From assembly GCF_030272615.1 (NCBI RefSeq), contig NC_081412.1, positions 138,634,747 to 138,698,746 on the forward strand: a DNA stretch of 64,000 nucleotides, written 5' to 3'. This document shows, piece by piece, positions 1-13,125 of this stretch. Position 1 is the first letter of the stretch; every line of letters begins with the position of its first letter. Source of the stretch: Cryptomeria japonica (taxonomy: Eukaryota > Streptophyta > Pinopsida > Cupressales > Cupressaceae). The notes under the pieces are model-generated. The model was not told where the DNA came from. It did not search any database and saw only the letters and a list, made by a program, of their open reading frames with translations. A program made the position numbers and the translations under genes.

Positions 1-11
1 TTTAAAATGAT

Positions 12-1039
12 TTGAGTATTGCACAGGAATTCATTAAAGGACTTCAGGAGAACCTAGTTATAGCACAAAACAAGGGGAAGGAACTTCATGAGAAAATGCA
101 GAAACATGATGATGAAAAAGAAACTCTTAGAGATATTGCAGAGAAGTTAAGGCAAGAGAACAGTAACATGAGGAATAAAATTCAAGATTTAACCATGAGG
201 CTATGTAAGGATATTGAAGATAGGAAGAAGAATGAAGAAGACTTGACTAGGAGACTTAATGATGGAGCAAATAAAAATTTGGGACTTTGTCATGAGAATG
301 ATATGCTAAAGACGGATCTGATTCACATGCAACATGATAAAGATGAGCTTATGAGACAATTTGAGATTCTAGAAAATGAATTGATCACTACAAATTAACA
401 CAAAGATAAATTTAAGAAAAGCTCAGAAAGACTTGATGACATGCTGAAAAGACAAACACCTAATGGAGATGCAGTTGGACTTGGATTTGAACATGGAGAA
501 AGTTTCGGGACTGCAAATAATCAAGATCATAGCAAACTAGTAAGACAACCTAATGCTTACAAATTTAATGGGAAATGTTTCAATTGCAACAAACTTGGTC
601 ATAGAGAAAATCAGTGCAGATTTAGAAATAATCAAAATACAAACTTACCCACCGGTCAATGTTCTAAATGCAATAAAGTTGGTCACAATTCATAAAATTG
701 CAGAATGAATGTGAAATGCTATGTTTGTGGTAGATTTGGACATTTATCTAATCAATGCAGAACACAAACCGGTCAAGGATATGGAAAAGATATTTAGAGG
801 ACTAATGTAACTTGTTATGCATGTAACAAGATTGGGAATATTGCAAAATTTTGTAGAAGAAAGACTATACCAACAAACAATAAAGGATCTAATGAGAAAG
901 GAAAAGAAAAGGTAAATGAAATAAAGCAAGAATTTTCAAAACAATGGATTAAGAAGAGAGATCAGAGAGTTGATGAATCTATCTCTCCACTAATAGAACA
1001 GAGTAATCCTCCACCGGTAGGAGATTCTTCATCTAACTA
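12..1039 (+). pseudogene. gag-like region with CCHC zinc knuckles (fossil)
   Basis: The first 130 codons are a charged, heptad-like coiled coil rich in Lys, Glu and Asn. They are followed by four closely spaced zinc-knuckle motifs of CX2CX4HX4C type (for example CFNCNKLGHRENQC near 577-618 and CYVCGRFGHLSNQC near 718-760). The region ends in a Ser/Pro-rich tail before an apparent natural end near 1039. Zinc knuckles of this kind bind RNA in retrotransposon nucleocapsid proteins. The order coiled coil then knuckles recurs on the minus strand at 12170-13080. It is a fossil with a few breaks. Confidence 0.7.
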
Positions 1040-1340
1040 AGGAATAATCCTTAGGGGGTACGGCATCAAGTTGAAAATCATGCATTCTACCCTCGGTTGA
1101 TGGTAAGAAGACACATTCCTTCTTTATCGACAGATGTGTTAATATTTCACTTAACCGACGAGCATTTAATGCGGTTTTTGAAGAGCTTTTTGGTTATAAA
1201 CCATCGAAAAACCCTAATTTTCATCCACCAAGAATTCAAGCATTCAGAGAGCATGAAATTGAGCAAAGGCATCCTAAGGCAAAGCAGCAAGGTATTTGTA
1301 GGCATTCAAGATTTCAAGAAAGAGGTATTTATCTTTCAAA

Positions 1341-4300
1341 ATGGCATCTTCATCTTCTGCACCTGAGTTTATTGCAAACCCTACTATGGTAGAAAACATT
1401 AAGTGCCCTAGGCCCGTGTTAAAGATCATCCTTGAAATTACCAAGGAAGATGATTCTATCAGAGATTTTTTGAAAATTTTGAAGGGAGTCGCTTTTGCCG
1501 AAGACCCTAGAATCTACATGCACTGCAATATAGAGAATTTAGGGACTGGTGATTTGAAGAACATGTACAATGATATTATTACTGATGAACAAGGTTTGGT
1601 TAAACCAGAGCACAAGATTGTAGGAGACTTAGGATTTTTTGAAATTATGAACATACCTAAATTTTTGAAGGAGGTAGTTCATCTTGTACTAAGCAGAGTT
1701 CATGTAGAGTTTATGTGGCTTGGCTCTATTTTTAAAATCTCAAAGGAAACAATCAAGGCATTTACTGGTTTACCCTCAATCGGTAGTAGGCCTAACAAAA
1801 CAAAGAAGATACCTAACAAGGGTGTTATGAATTTAACCAAAGCTACATCCGACAACAGATCTCTTAGGGTTAATGACATTACTGATGCAAATGTGAGATA
1901 TGTAAGAATGGTACTTGGCTATAGAGTAACTCATACAAACAGATTAAATTCATTTTCTAGCTTATGTATTCATAGTGCATATGAGATGGTCAAAAAAAAT
2001 ACTAGGATTGATATCTGTGAATGGCTTAAGGATGAACTAATTGATAACTTGAAAAAGATTAAGGGTGACAAGAAGGGGACATTCCGTTTTGGCAACCTAC
2101 TTGTGTTTTTGATGCTTTACTTCACCAAAGAGATACCCAACATTGGTCATAAGGACTTTAGATATGACATCCCGGTAGGTAGACAAATCATGGAAGCTAT
2201 CACCGGTATGGGCTCTAACAGTGACAACATTATAGCAAACTACTTCAAAAACTTCCAAACTAAGATGAAAGATAGAGAAAGGATACCACAGAGCATAGTA
2301 GATAAGTATGATAAGAAAATCTTCTTTGTAATCAAGCGAGATGAAACATGGATGGAATTTGTTATTCCTAGGACTATTTGGATCACAAAAATGGGTTATG
2401 AAGTTGATCTAAATATTCTTGAAGCATATGCTAAAACACTTCTTGATGCACCTAAGGAACCATCTGAAGAAATTTTTAGTAGTGTTGAGACTATTGAGAG
2501 TGTTGTTTCAATGTAGAAGCAAAGAAAAAGAAGAGATAAATTTATCAAAGATGCATCCAAGATGGCTAAGGATGTCAAAGAAAATGTAATGAACTTGAGC
2601 AGTATATCTGCAAGTGAACTGGAAGGACTGAAACTAGAAGCTCATGTTTCATCGGTTGTCACTTCTTCGGATACATACAGTGGAAAAGTAGCTGAGTTAA
2701 AGAGACTAGAGAGGAAGAAGACAAAACCCTCACCGGTACCTCCTCCTTTTCCTAAAAAGGTAGGAAGAAGTAGCAGGGTGTAAGGGGGCCTAAGAAAAAT
2801 CTAACACCAAAGAAGAAACAAGAACCAAAGACACCAGATACCCTTACACCAGAGGAATTGGTAAATGAGATAACTCAAGATGGTAATCTTTGAAATGTAA
2901 ATAAATTGTATCATTCTTTCAAAGAATCTGACAAGGAGACTATAGAGGCTAGTATAATATTGCATTTAGACATCTATAAGAAGGTTTTGATTGAAGTTGT
3001 CGATTATCGGCCAAATGAATTGTATCAAAGATTAGAAGCTAAAAGAATGTCAATGATGGAATTAGATAAAAAGTTAAAAGTTGAAGCACTAATAGCAGTG
3101 CACCTTGTAAATTCTAAAGAGGAAATTGATGAACTAATTTATGAAGAAAACTAGTCCTTTTTTGTGAGTGGATACTCGTAGGTTAGCCTAATGGCTAGGA
3201 GAGTTAAAGAGATTGCTAATGAAACTGTAGATGAATGGGATATATTTTTTGTTGAGAAAGAAAAGAAAGAGGAAAGGGAGAGACAGAAATTGGATATATC
3301 TTTTGCGAAGGTATACAAGAAGGACAAAGGGAAAAGAAAAATTGGTAGCATACATGTCATAAAGGTCACAGATAACATTCCTCCACCAGCACATGATACT
3401 TCACCAATAATTTTAGATACATCAGTACATACAGACAATCAACCGGATAAGGCAACTGAAGAAGTTACACATGATGATACTAACCCTAATTCTGAAATTC
3501 TTTTCACCATGAATATAGATACACAAGATGTTAACATTGCTGTGGATAAAGAGACTCCTAAGGTTAAGGCAGATGATGATAAGAATAGTCAGATCTCTAA
3601 GTCACTGGCACACACTGTTGGCTCTCAGAACACTGAGATACCAACACAATCTAAGCAACTGGAGACTACGAAACCGATAGAGGATAAGGTAACTAACACT
3701 GAGAAACTGGAGACAGAGAAAGAGGTATATGCAGAGGTACATACACAGACTGAAAAACCAAAAGAAGTAAAGGCAATAACATAGACAAAGATACCGATAG
3801 AAAATGTGAATAAAGAGGAAACAATTGATGGAAATAAGGAATAAATAGTTAAGGCTATTGGGAAAGTATCTATTGAAAGGAAATCTATTGCACTACTAAG
3901 CACATCTACTACTAATTTCAGGCCCACTAATGTAACAGATGTTCTATTGGATTCCATTAAGAGGATAGCAGATTGCAATGCCTTGGCATTTAAGGCTATT
4001 GATGACACATTAGCTATCTTGAAGATGATTGCACCAACCTGTAAGATAGATCATATTAATGATTCTTTAGGTAAATTGGATGCGTTGTCCAAATTTATTG
4101 CTGAAAATGTTCTAACCATTGATAAGGTGAATGAGGAAATTGTAAAGGAAAGAGTAGATAAAGAGAAAAGTGAATTCTTTGAGAAAATCATCAAAGACTG
4201 TACTAAGCACATGGATTCACTATTACCGGTACTTAACTAAACAATTTTGGAATATAAGGAATTGTATAGAAAAGCTTGCAAGCCTCACCACCTGACTGAA

Positions 4301-4560
4301 GATATTGATGAGGAAATTAAGAAGACACAGAAGGAAATAGATGACATTGCAGATAATTTGATAGGTTCTTCGGAACTTACCTCAATTTTTGAACAGGAAA
4401 TGGTAGTTTTTGAGGAAAAGTTAGAAAAACTTGAGAAAGAGAAAGCAAGGATAAGGTCAAAGGAATAGGAACTGAAAAGAAAACTTGGTCCAAGATTGGA
4501 CAGTCTTATCACTCAATGGGTTGAGCTATCAAAGCAAACAATTCAAGGAGAATGATCATC
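1341..4560 (+). pseudogene. Extra ORF of unknown function between gag and 3' LTR (fossil)
   Basis: This is the largest open stretch in the element. The first part (1341-2516, 391 codons from ATG) encodes a globular-looking protein starting MASSSSAPEFIANPT. One segment reads WLGSIFKISKETIKAFTGLP, which resembles the 'shell, then FxGLP' pattern of plant-transposon-associated and plant-mobile-domain-like proteins; that resemblance is from memory and unproven. The rest is Lys/Glu/Thr-rich, low complexity and probably coiled coil. It has no reverse transcriptase, integrase or protease motif. It sits where some plant LTR elements carry an additional ORF. The 3' element at 61045-63035 has a similar acidic, coiled-coil-rich region in the same place. 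It is broken several times downstream. Confidence 0.5.
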
Positions 4561-4882
4561 GGAGCAACAGATGCACTATCTGACCATCATGATCCAGCAA
4601 ATGAAAATCATTCTTTCTGACAGTAACAAATTCATGTAGAGCCTGAATCTACTTTTGGTTGATAACTTTCAAATTATACTTAATCGGTTGCAGGCTATGA
4701 GGTAGAAATTTTGTACTCTTTGATTATTTTTTACATCCTTTGTCATTGATATCAAAGGGGGAGTAGTATGGAGAAAAATAAATGCATAGAGGAGATCACT
4801 TGCTCAGGGGGACCACACTCTTTTTTGGGATCAGTTTTGGATTTTTCTCATGAGTATTGCCATCAATACCAAAGGGGGAGAT

Positions 4883-5680
4883 TGTTGGCATTATACACTC
4901 TATGAGAATATGGTTGATGTTGTCATTTATGGCAACCAAACGGTAACATGTTTCTACACATACACTGGCATCACAAACACCATACACCGGTAGGCACATT
5001 TACCGACATCTAGATTACACCGACAATGAAGTATACCGGCACTCAGGCCGACATGAGACAAAGTTTTATTTATGTGAATTGTATCATAAATGTAATTAAT
5101 TATTTGTACATTGACATGGTATATTGTAAAGACTCATATATGTATGAGATCTTATAGATCATTTTGTATGAATGAGAAACAAAAGAATAGGTGATTATTA
5201 TTGTTGGTATATATAAGACAACCAAAGGTTTTGGTTAAGGTATCTGACTGAGCTTAAACCAATACTGAACCAGGCATTAGAGATGCTATTTTGAGCAATA
5301 CATTGTATTGGATTTAATTATCCATATTGTAGTCAGTGAGACTCTTCTATTGAGCAGTAAGCTCTAGGTTGTTGGCCTTCCTGCATGTGTAGGCCCCTAT
5401 TGTAAGTAATATTTATTCATATTGGCCAGTGAGTAAATATTGTGGGTCACAAATCCCATCGAGGTTTTTCCCTTACTGGGTTTCCTTGCCAAAACATCTT
5501 GTGTTATGGTGTGCATTTATGCTATCTCTATTTTTTCTCCTTACTGCATTATTTCTTGTTTACTAGTACATTAATTTAAGTTGCAAGTTATAAATAAGTT
5601 CAAATATTCCATTCATTGGTTAGACACTGATTCACCCCCCCCCCCCCTTAGTGTCTTTGGGACTGTCATTGCATCTAACA
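4883..5680 (+). repeat. 3' LTR of the 1-5680 element
   Basis: It begins TGTTGGCATT directly after a purine tract (AAAGGGGGAGAT) and ends CATCTAACA, 798 bp. A second AAAGGGGGAG copy lies about 120 bp upstream, near 4754. Internal blocks shared with the solo LTR at 43685-44923 include GTAGTCAGTGAGACTC (near 5330) and GGCCTTCCTGCA (near 5373). A run of about 16 C residues near 5635 lies close to the LTR end, as a similar C-rich run does in the solo LTR. Confidence 0.8.
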
Positions 5681-6589
5681 CCACCATGTCAAGGAGGCAA
5701 GATACACCAAGCCCCTAGTGGACTAAGGATCTCATGACTCCGATTGACAAAGTAAAAGGGAAGATCAAAAGGGAAGAACCATGACTGCAAGTAGTAAGGT
5801 TCCCCTCACTACGAGTCATGAAAAAGGATACCAAAAAATTATAAAGTAAGGTCAAGTTCACTAAGTAACTTTAAGTATCAAGAAATAAAATATGAGTGGA
5901 GTGTATGCCCCCATGTTAAAGTGATCATGCACGCCTTATCGAGAGCAGTTTTTTAAGGTAGGATACACCCAAGAGAGAGAGAGAGAGAGAGGGATCACGT
6001 TATCGCAAGGATTTTGCCCCCAATCAAGGAATAAACCTAAGGATAATGAACACAAAACATAAAGAATGATATAGTTTCACTTTCCTTGGGGTAAGTATGT
6101 TGTATGATAACTCATGTATATCCATAGAATAGTCGTCATTCCCCAAAGAAAGGAAACTACCTTGGAAGAAAGGGAACATAGGTGTCTTTTGAGTCAACAT
6201 AAAAGAGACCAAAAGAGATCTCAATGCTTTGCATCATCTTGAAGTAGACATTATGAGGGATAATAGAAGAACAGGGATACACATAGAAGAATGGTCACAA
6301 AAGAGAAAGAAAAGAGAGAGAGGTAGAGGATCTATGATGCTAATGTAGCTAGTCTAGCATGACATCCACCTCTCGATCTTGTTGATTACTATTTCGAGAA
6401 GGTGAGAAACACGCCAGAGGAGCGACATTGAGCACAATCAATGGAGCTATCACAGGATCCAAACAAGGACTAGGCTCATGTGCTAAGTCACTTTGTTTGA
6501 TGCTAGGAGCCAGGATTAAGGCTTTTGAAAATTTTGTAGATAAATATTTGTCAACATCAACATATTACCATTATGAATAAGATTTTCAC

Positions 6590-9530
6590 CTATTTATTCA
6601 TCAAGATTTATAAAAAGAGGAGCTCTAATGTGAATAGAAGTAAAAACATCACATGTTTTCTGCAACTTATGATTTGGAGATTTAGGTTCAATATCTTGCT
6701 TAGGATAAAAGGGAATCATGTGAACTATTGGTGTTTTGGGAGATTGAATAGTTTGAGAAACAACTTCATGAGCTCTAGCACGATGTTTTCGTCGAGTCTT
6801 AGCAAAAGGCTAAGAAGAAGGAGGAATATTTGTTGAAGGAGAAATATTCTCATCTTTGGTAGTTGGAGGTTTAGGTTGAGGTCTCTTAGGTTGAACAAGA
6901 GGAGAGGCAAGTCTCTTCTCTCTATAAGAGCAAGGAGGCGGAACTGCACCATATAAAGGAGGAATGTTCGATGTAGGAAGGAGACCAAGTCCATCATGAG
7001 GAGGAGGTACAGGTCTAACCTTAGGAGGGATATTATTGTTCCTCTTAGGAGAAGGCATAGTTTCATCCATAGGAATAGGTTGGGAATCTTCCTTAGGAGG
7101 AAGATTAGTTCTATCCATTAGAGGAAGAACTTCATCTTCAAGAATAGTGGGAATATCAAGTGTTGGAGTTCTAGGTTGCCTTAAAGATACGATCATATAT
7201 TTCTTCCATTTCTGATAAGATTGAAAGAGACCATAACTTCTTGGTGGAAGAGATTGAAATTGTTTAGGCCAAAATAAATCAATAGGAACACATGGGCTTC
7301 TTTTAGCTAGTTGAAATAAGCTATGGTTAACAGTTATGATTTCTCCATTATGGGGAAATTTTAAACACTTATGAATTGGACAAGCAATATCCTTCATGGA
7401 AGATAGTCAAGGGTAACCTAACTTCACACAGAATTGTTCAGATGAAGGAATGACAATAATGTTGACATCTATAGATTTAGTGTGAACCTCAATAGGGAGT
7501 ATGATAGAACCAATGGTAGGACAATAAAATCCATCAAATAACTTAATGACCACATTAGTATCAACTTAGATTGTTTTATGCAAATGCAAAGTGAAAAGAT
7601 ACTCCTTAGTGATGACATTAATCATGCAAGAGGGCTCAATAATCACACCACAACAAGGTTTATCTTGAATCTTTGCAACTATGTATAAGGGTCCATCAGG
7701 TGCTCTAATAGTCTCACTAGGGTCGAATGTGATGCATGAATCCTTAGGTGTTTCTTGTTTCTCTACTATATTCACCAAATTTGGAGCCGTGGTAGTAAGA
7801 TCAGAGGGAGAAAAAGAGCTATGCTCAGTCTCAATCACGTTAGAGGTACGAGAGGGTAAAGGATCAGTAAAAATCTTAAGAACTTGATTAGGAGGAGCTA
7901 CTGATTTGTTTCCTTTATCATCCACATCTGCCACAGATATAGTATTATTATCAATCAAGTCTTGAATCTTAATTTTTAATGCAAAACATTTCTTAGTATC
8001 ATAACCAGGTCGACAATGAAACTGACAAAAAGAATTATTATTAAAGTAAGGTGAGGCTTCCTTAGAAGGGTCAATTAGTTTTATTGGAGGAAGTATGATA
8101 ACATTTATTTGTAACAACTGAAATATAATGCTATGTAAAGATTCATTCGAAGGAGTAAATTGTCTTTCTCCTCTGAAAAATTTAGAAATAGAAGGCACAC
8201 CTATTGTAGCATTCACATTGTTGCTGATCATGGTGTCATTAAATTTGATGAAACCTTTATTTGGTTTGAACTTTGAAAATGGTTGTTGAGCACTCTCACC
8301 CTTATCACTCGGAGCCATAGGAGTAGATTACTCTAGTTGACTCACAGTCAGTTGATAATTGTGAAGTGTTGCACACAACTGTGGAAAGGAAGTAAACTTA
8401 GAAAAGAGAAGTTTGTACCTAATGTCTTTTCTCAAATTAGAAATAAAAATTCTTTAAATATCATTTTAAGGCACTGGAAAAGAAATTTGAGAATAAAAAT
8501 TCTTATATCTACCAATGAAATCAGTCACTTTTTCTTTAACACCTTGTTTACAATGCACTAAATTAGTCAAATTGATTTTAGGACCTATATTGTTTTGAAA
8601 TTTCTGAATAAAATCATTTGCTAATTGTTGAAAAGAAGTAATAAAATAGGAAGGAAAAGAGTAATATCATTGTAAAGCCTTATCTCTTAGTGTTCTAGTA
8701 AACACTTTGGTAAGCAATCTTTGATCATAAGCAAAGTCGGTACACAAAGTTTGGAATGTCTTGACATGTGTTAAAGGATCACCTTTTCCATTATAGAGTT
8801 CCAAATGAGGGACTTAAATGTGTTTAGGAGGGACAATTCTAACAATATCAAGGGAAAGTGGGCTCGCAACATCAAATATGGGCACACTAGACTTGGATTG
8901 ACTCATAGAAGCAATTTGTTATTGCAATGATAACACAGTTTGGGAAAGACTATTAATGGTTGCTTTGGTTCAAGAATTTATGTTAGACATGTTTGATTGA
9001 GAAGGTGATGTGATGTTATTGAAAGAAGGCATTGACTAAGAATAGGGTGGTGGAACACTATGGTAAGTAGGCATAGGGGATGACTGAGTAGGAAATGGGA
9101 CACTAAAAGAAGGGATAAAATGATTGGATGAATTTCCCCCTTATATCACATTGATTGGTTGAGAGGCAATAGGAATGCTCATTGAAGGCATAGATAAATA
9201 TGGAGGATTAAATGAAGGAGAGGGATTGCCCCCATGACTAATGGTTGTAGGTATAAGATTTTGAGTTGATGTAGTCATGATGTTTGAAGTGAAAGTAGGA
9301 ATGCTAGTCATTGAAGTGGTCAAAATAATAGAATGATTGACTTGTGTAGGACGTTGTGAATACCCTAAGTTCTCAACATAACTCTTTATAGGAATGACAT
9401 TAGAATCAACAATATGGGCAATGCCACACAATATATCAATTATATTCTTATCACTTTGAATCATGTGTTTTAGACCTTTAATTAAAGGAAGAGCTTTACT
9501 ACTGCGATATTCTTGGGACATCCATTATTG
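6590..9530 (-). pseudogene. gypsy gag and aspartic-protease-like regions (fossil)
   Basis: Reading leftward, the right part (9521-9141) begins MSQEYRSSKALPLIKGLKHM. The middle part (8318-7566) contains a zinc-knuckle-like stretch, CQFHCRPGYDTKKCFALK, typical of gypsy gag, followed by IQDLIDNN. Near its end PLYIVAKIQDKPCCG resembles the region around a retrotransposon aspartic protease. The left part (7397 to about 6600) starts with a sequence like HKCLKFPHNGEIITV, known near the end of gypsy protease domains, then becomes strongly Pro-rich. Placement as Ty3/gypsy rests on these motifs; I lean to a Tat-like lineage only weakly. It is a fossil with many breaks. Confidence 0.55.
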
Positions 9531-10922
9531 AAAGTTGTCAAATTGATTGTCCAATTTTGAAAGTTGATCTATGGAAACTATAGTTAAAGCTTCTTCTTCA
9601 TCATTGGAATCATCAATTGGGTAGACAGGGATGTTATTAGGATGGGAAGAATTAGCATTATCCTCATTGAAGAAGTCACCCAAATTAGGCTCCAACTCTT
9701 CATGAATAAAACCTTGGGAAGCCTTAATTCTAATGCTTCATCTAACGGAGATAGTAGAGGTAGGACTAATAGTGGTAAAAATCATGCACTAGAGGGAAAA
9801 TTTGAATTTTAAATTTGAATTTGAGTTTTGAATTTGGGGAACAAAGTTTGCAAAATTGAATAATGCACAAATGATGATTATACAATTTGAACTTTGTTGA
9901 AAGGAGAAATGACACAATTTTGAAAATAAGAATGAAAAGAAATTGAAAATTTAAAATTAGGGATAATGGGATACCACTTAACTTTAAAATTGATAAATTA
10001 GTATTTTTAAAATCAGGGCAGATTACAATTAACCACTTAATTTTGAATTTTTTTTTTGAAAGTTGTGATATTGAATTTGTGAAGTATTTTTTTATTTTAG
10101 AGGGATCAAAATTCGACAAAATCAGCCAATTTTCTATATTTAAGCAATTAAATACAGTCATAACAATCTCCCATAATTTTGGGAAAAAAGCTAGGGACCA
10201 TGTTGAAGTGGCACATGGTCCGCCCAACTTTTTCGAAAATTTTTAGGGATGAAAGCTACAATAATTTTAGAGCTAACCTCAAAAAATTGGTTGATTTTAC
10301 GAAGTTTGGATATATAAAATTAAGTTTGAATGTGAAAATAGGACCCTATTAGGGTTTTGAAAAAGAGAAGAAATTGAATTGCAAATTTGAAAAAGGTCAA
10401 ACCTAATGGATAAGGCCACCTTAGATAAATTTTTAAAAACTGAAATTGGTTGAAATTGATTGAATTTTACACGAAATCCAAGTGAATTTGAAAATTAGGG
10501 TTTTAGGACCTAACCACTAAATTTTTAAATTTTGAATTTTGGAAAAAGGAGGGAAGTTGAAAATTTGAATATTAGGGAAGAAGACAAATTTGAAAATAGT
10601 TCTAAATCTGAAAATTAAATGTAAATCCAATGTTTGCACAAGTTCAAGTTGATTTTTGAAAATTAGGGTTTTGACCATTAACCACTTATTTTGTAAAATT
10701 GATTTGCAATTTGAACAAGACAAATAAGAAATTGAATTTAATGCAATTTTCGGATCTAAAACAATAGATATAAATTTTTGAAAACATAACTTCAATTCCA
10801 ATTTTAACAATTAGGGTTTTCAATGAATTAACCACTAAGCTTTTCAAGAAAATTAAACTTGTAAATGAAAAATATGCAATAATGTAAAATGTCAAGCATG
10901 TAAGATGTCGGGTTCACCATAA
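9531..10922 (-). other. AT-rich untranslated leader with degenerate internal repeats
   Basis: This 1.4-kb stretch between the LTR and gag has no convincing coding potential. A short motif, AACCACTTA or AACCACTAA followed by an A/T-rich run, recurs near 9973, 10031, 10514, 10681 and 10831. It is often preceded by AATTAGGGTTTT. The spacing is irregular (roughly 60 to 480 bp), so it is a diverged repeat and not a clean tandem array. Confidence 0.45.
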
Positions 10923-12115
10923 TGTAATGGTGAAAAAGGAAGGAGGTGAGATCAAGTGGAAAGCTTTACCCTCCTCAAGAAAGGAGTGCAAGTTTCACAA
11001 AGGATCCTCTTCAACCTCTTTCACGTATTACATTTAAAAGAGGGGGTTGAATTCACTAGATCCAATATCAATGGAGAGATTGAATGCTAAGTGAAAGGAC
11101 AATGAATTTGGAAATTAAAAGTAACCCCTCTTTTAGAATGAATAAAATGAATTAAGTGAATTGAGACTAAGTGTAAAGACAACAAAGAAATGATTATAAC
11201 TTGAGACAGAAATGTGGGATGAAGTTATGCACATGGAATTAGCAGTAAAATGTCGAGATGAAGCTCCCCTATAAATTTGAGCAAAAGTTGTTGGGACCAA
11301 GTTGAAAGTGTACTTGGTCCTCCGAAAAATACGCGCGCTAAAAAAGGGTTTTTTCATCTCTGAAGCTTAAACCTGCAAATATAGTTGCACACCTGCAACC
11401 TACACACATAAAAGAGAGAAAATGTTGTTGGGATTGGGGGTTTTCCTTTAGGTCAAACCCCTATTCTGGAATTAACCAAATGATGAAAAGTACATACAAG
11501 TAAATGAAAGTAAATGACTGAAATAGAATTCACCTCAAGAGAGGATGCAATTGAAATGTTGATAGAGTTGTTTGAACGGATATGTAGAATTTAATGCTTT
11601 CAATGTTAATAGGAATCTCCTCTTCAATGGTTGAATCCTTGACTTGAATGCAACACCTAGCCTAGAAAGGAAACTTGAAATGCTCAATGCTTGAAAGGAA
11701 TGCTTGAATGCTTGATTGCCTTACTTTCGCTTACTAAACTTCTTGATCTCTTGAACTTATTGACTTGTACAAATGAGAGGGGAAAAATGTCTTCTATACT
11801 TGCCAATTAGGGTTGGTCACTGATTTTCCATCTTAGGCCAACATAGAAAACCTTTTCCCACTTCTCATTGACAAGCCCAATGTAGGACTTAAGTGGAGGG
11901 GGGCCAAAATAGGGCAAGGACAAGGGTGCCACATCCCTATCCTTCCCTAATCTAGAACATGAAGTGCAAGAGGAAAGTGTAGGATGCAAGGAAATGCATG
12001 TTTCAAGAGGTGCGAGCATGTCTCAGGTCTCCAATCAGGCTTAGGGATTCATATCACCAATGTGAAGACCTAAATATTGTCAAAAATTGTAGGGTCACAA
12101 TTTTATGATGCTACA
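10923..12115 (-). repeat. LTR of the gypsy-like element (about 1193 bp)
   Basis: On the minus strand it begins TGTAGCATCATAAAATTGTG at 12115 and ends at 10923. The same start, TGTAGCGTCCTAAAATTGTG, opens the plus-strand copy at 63161. The same 3' end is seen in the minus-strand copy at 60219. Immediately inside the end, the minus strand reads TGGTGAACCCGAC, which starts with the TGG expected of a tRNA primer-binding site; I could not name the tRNA. Confidence 0.7.
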
Positions 12116-12169
12116 ATTTGTTGCAAGCATATCAAACAAAATTTCCTTGCATAGGTCTAAAATTCATCT

Positions 12170-13080
12170 AATTTCTTCTTGATCTGCACTGATTAGCAAC
12201 ATGTCCAAACATACCGCATGCATAACATCTAACATTTCTCCTATTCAGAAAGTTATTCATCACACTTTTACATACATTTTCCTTATGACCATATTTGTTT
12301 CATTTAGAACATTGATCGGTAAAAGATACACCATTATTGTTCATCCTATTTCTGCATTGACTAGACATATGACCAAATTTATTGCAAACAAAACAATTAC
12401 CATTGATTTTATGAGCATTAGGCTTCCTTATCGGAGGCTTTCTTGAGTTCTTCTGTTGTGCTGATTTGGAGATTTCACCCTTCTCAAATCCAAGACCTTG
12501 AGTATCATTAGGATTCTTATGACTCACAAGCATCTCATCAAGCTTGGCCGAGCTGATCCAAAACTTCTCCTTGTACTCATTTTGCATCTTTAAGATCAAA
12601 ATTAAGAAGTAGGATACGCTTTCCAAGATCTTTCTCATGTTCTGTAGCATCTTGAAGGTCACTTATCAATTGTCCATTCTCATTCTCAAGTCTGCAACAT
12701 TCTTCAAATTTGTCTTTCAACAACTAAGCAAGTTTTTCCTCATTGTTCTTTCTTTCTTCAATCTCCCTTGTCAATTTCATCACAATGGCTTCCATCTCAT
12801 TCTTCTGAACTGCATTATCTCTGGCAAGCTTCTCACATTCTTCTGTCCTTTCCTTCAGGGATTCATCATCCATTCTTAGACTTTCTTTCTGCTTAAGCTG
12901 ATCAACAAGCTCCTTTCTTTTTTCCTTGGACCTACTCAATTGCTCCTTTAATGACTAAATTAAATTTTCAGCATCCTTAAGATTTGTTTTTAATTCTTGG
13001 ATTTTGGCTTTGAACTAATCAAGATCATCAAGTGCAATAAGAAGTTGTTGTCTAAGACTACTGGAATCCATTAAGACACC
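12170..13080 (-). pseudogene. gag-like coiled coil and zinc knuckles (fossil)
   Basis: The right part, about 12724-13060, encodes a Lys/Glu-rich coiled coil on the minus strand. The left part carries CCHC knuckles such as CFVCNKFGHMSSQC (near 12360) and CYACGMFGHVANQC (near 12200). The same architecture and similar linker words (LGFE, RKPN/RQPNAYK) occur at 12-1039, so the two gag genes are paralogous. It is a fossil with several breaks. Confidence 0.65.
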
Positions 13081-13125
13081 TTCCTGGATCTTCCTCAAGC
13101 TGTTAGGCTTCTTTTGAGGAACTAG

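Larger units (their letters stand above)
1..5680 (+). mobile_element. LTR retrotransposon, 3' part, with gag-like gene and extra ORF
   Basis: The window opens inside an LTR element reading rightward. In order there are a coiled-coil plus zinc-knuckle gag-like region (12-1039), an extra ORF region (1341 to about 4560), a purine-rich tract just before 4883, and a 798-bp LTR (4883-5680) with TG...CA ends. No protease, reverse transcriptase or integrase lies between gag and the LTR, so the copy looks like a non-autonomous derivative that would borrow enzymes from relatives. Its 5' LTR lies outside the window, so neither age nor target duplication can be measured. It is an old, broken copy with roughly ten or more breaks. 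Related pieces lie at 12116-14247, 43685-44923 and 61045-63160. Confidence 0.75.
5681..12115 (-). mobile_element. Ty3/gypsy-like element lacking visible pol (fossil)
   Basis: This minus-strand element runs from an LTR at its right end (10923-12115) through an AT-rich leader to gag and protease-like regions and a Pro-rich stretch. The left boundary near 5681 is set only by the end of the neighbouring LTR. I see no reverse transcriptase, RNase H or integrase in 5700-7400, so the copy is either a non-autonomous gag-protease derivative or has lost pol. The 3' LTR expected on the left was not found. It is old and broken many times. The same LTR family recurs at 60219-61044 and 63161-64000. Confidence 0.55.

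Noticed and set aside
3478-3492. AACCCTAA telomere-like word
   Set aside because: A single isolated copy inside a coding remnant; plant telomere DNA is a long tandem of TTTAGGG.
10043-10895. Overlapping ORFs rich in Phe, Lys and Asn on both strands
   Set aside because: Low-complexity AT-rich leader of the gypsy element; no motif, and composition accounts for the openness.
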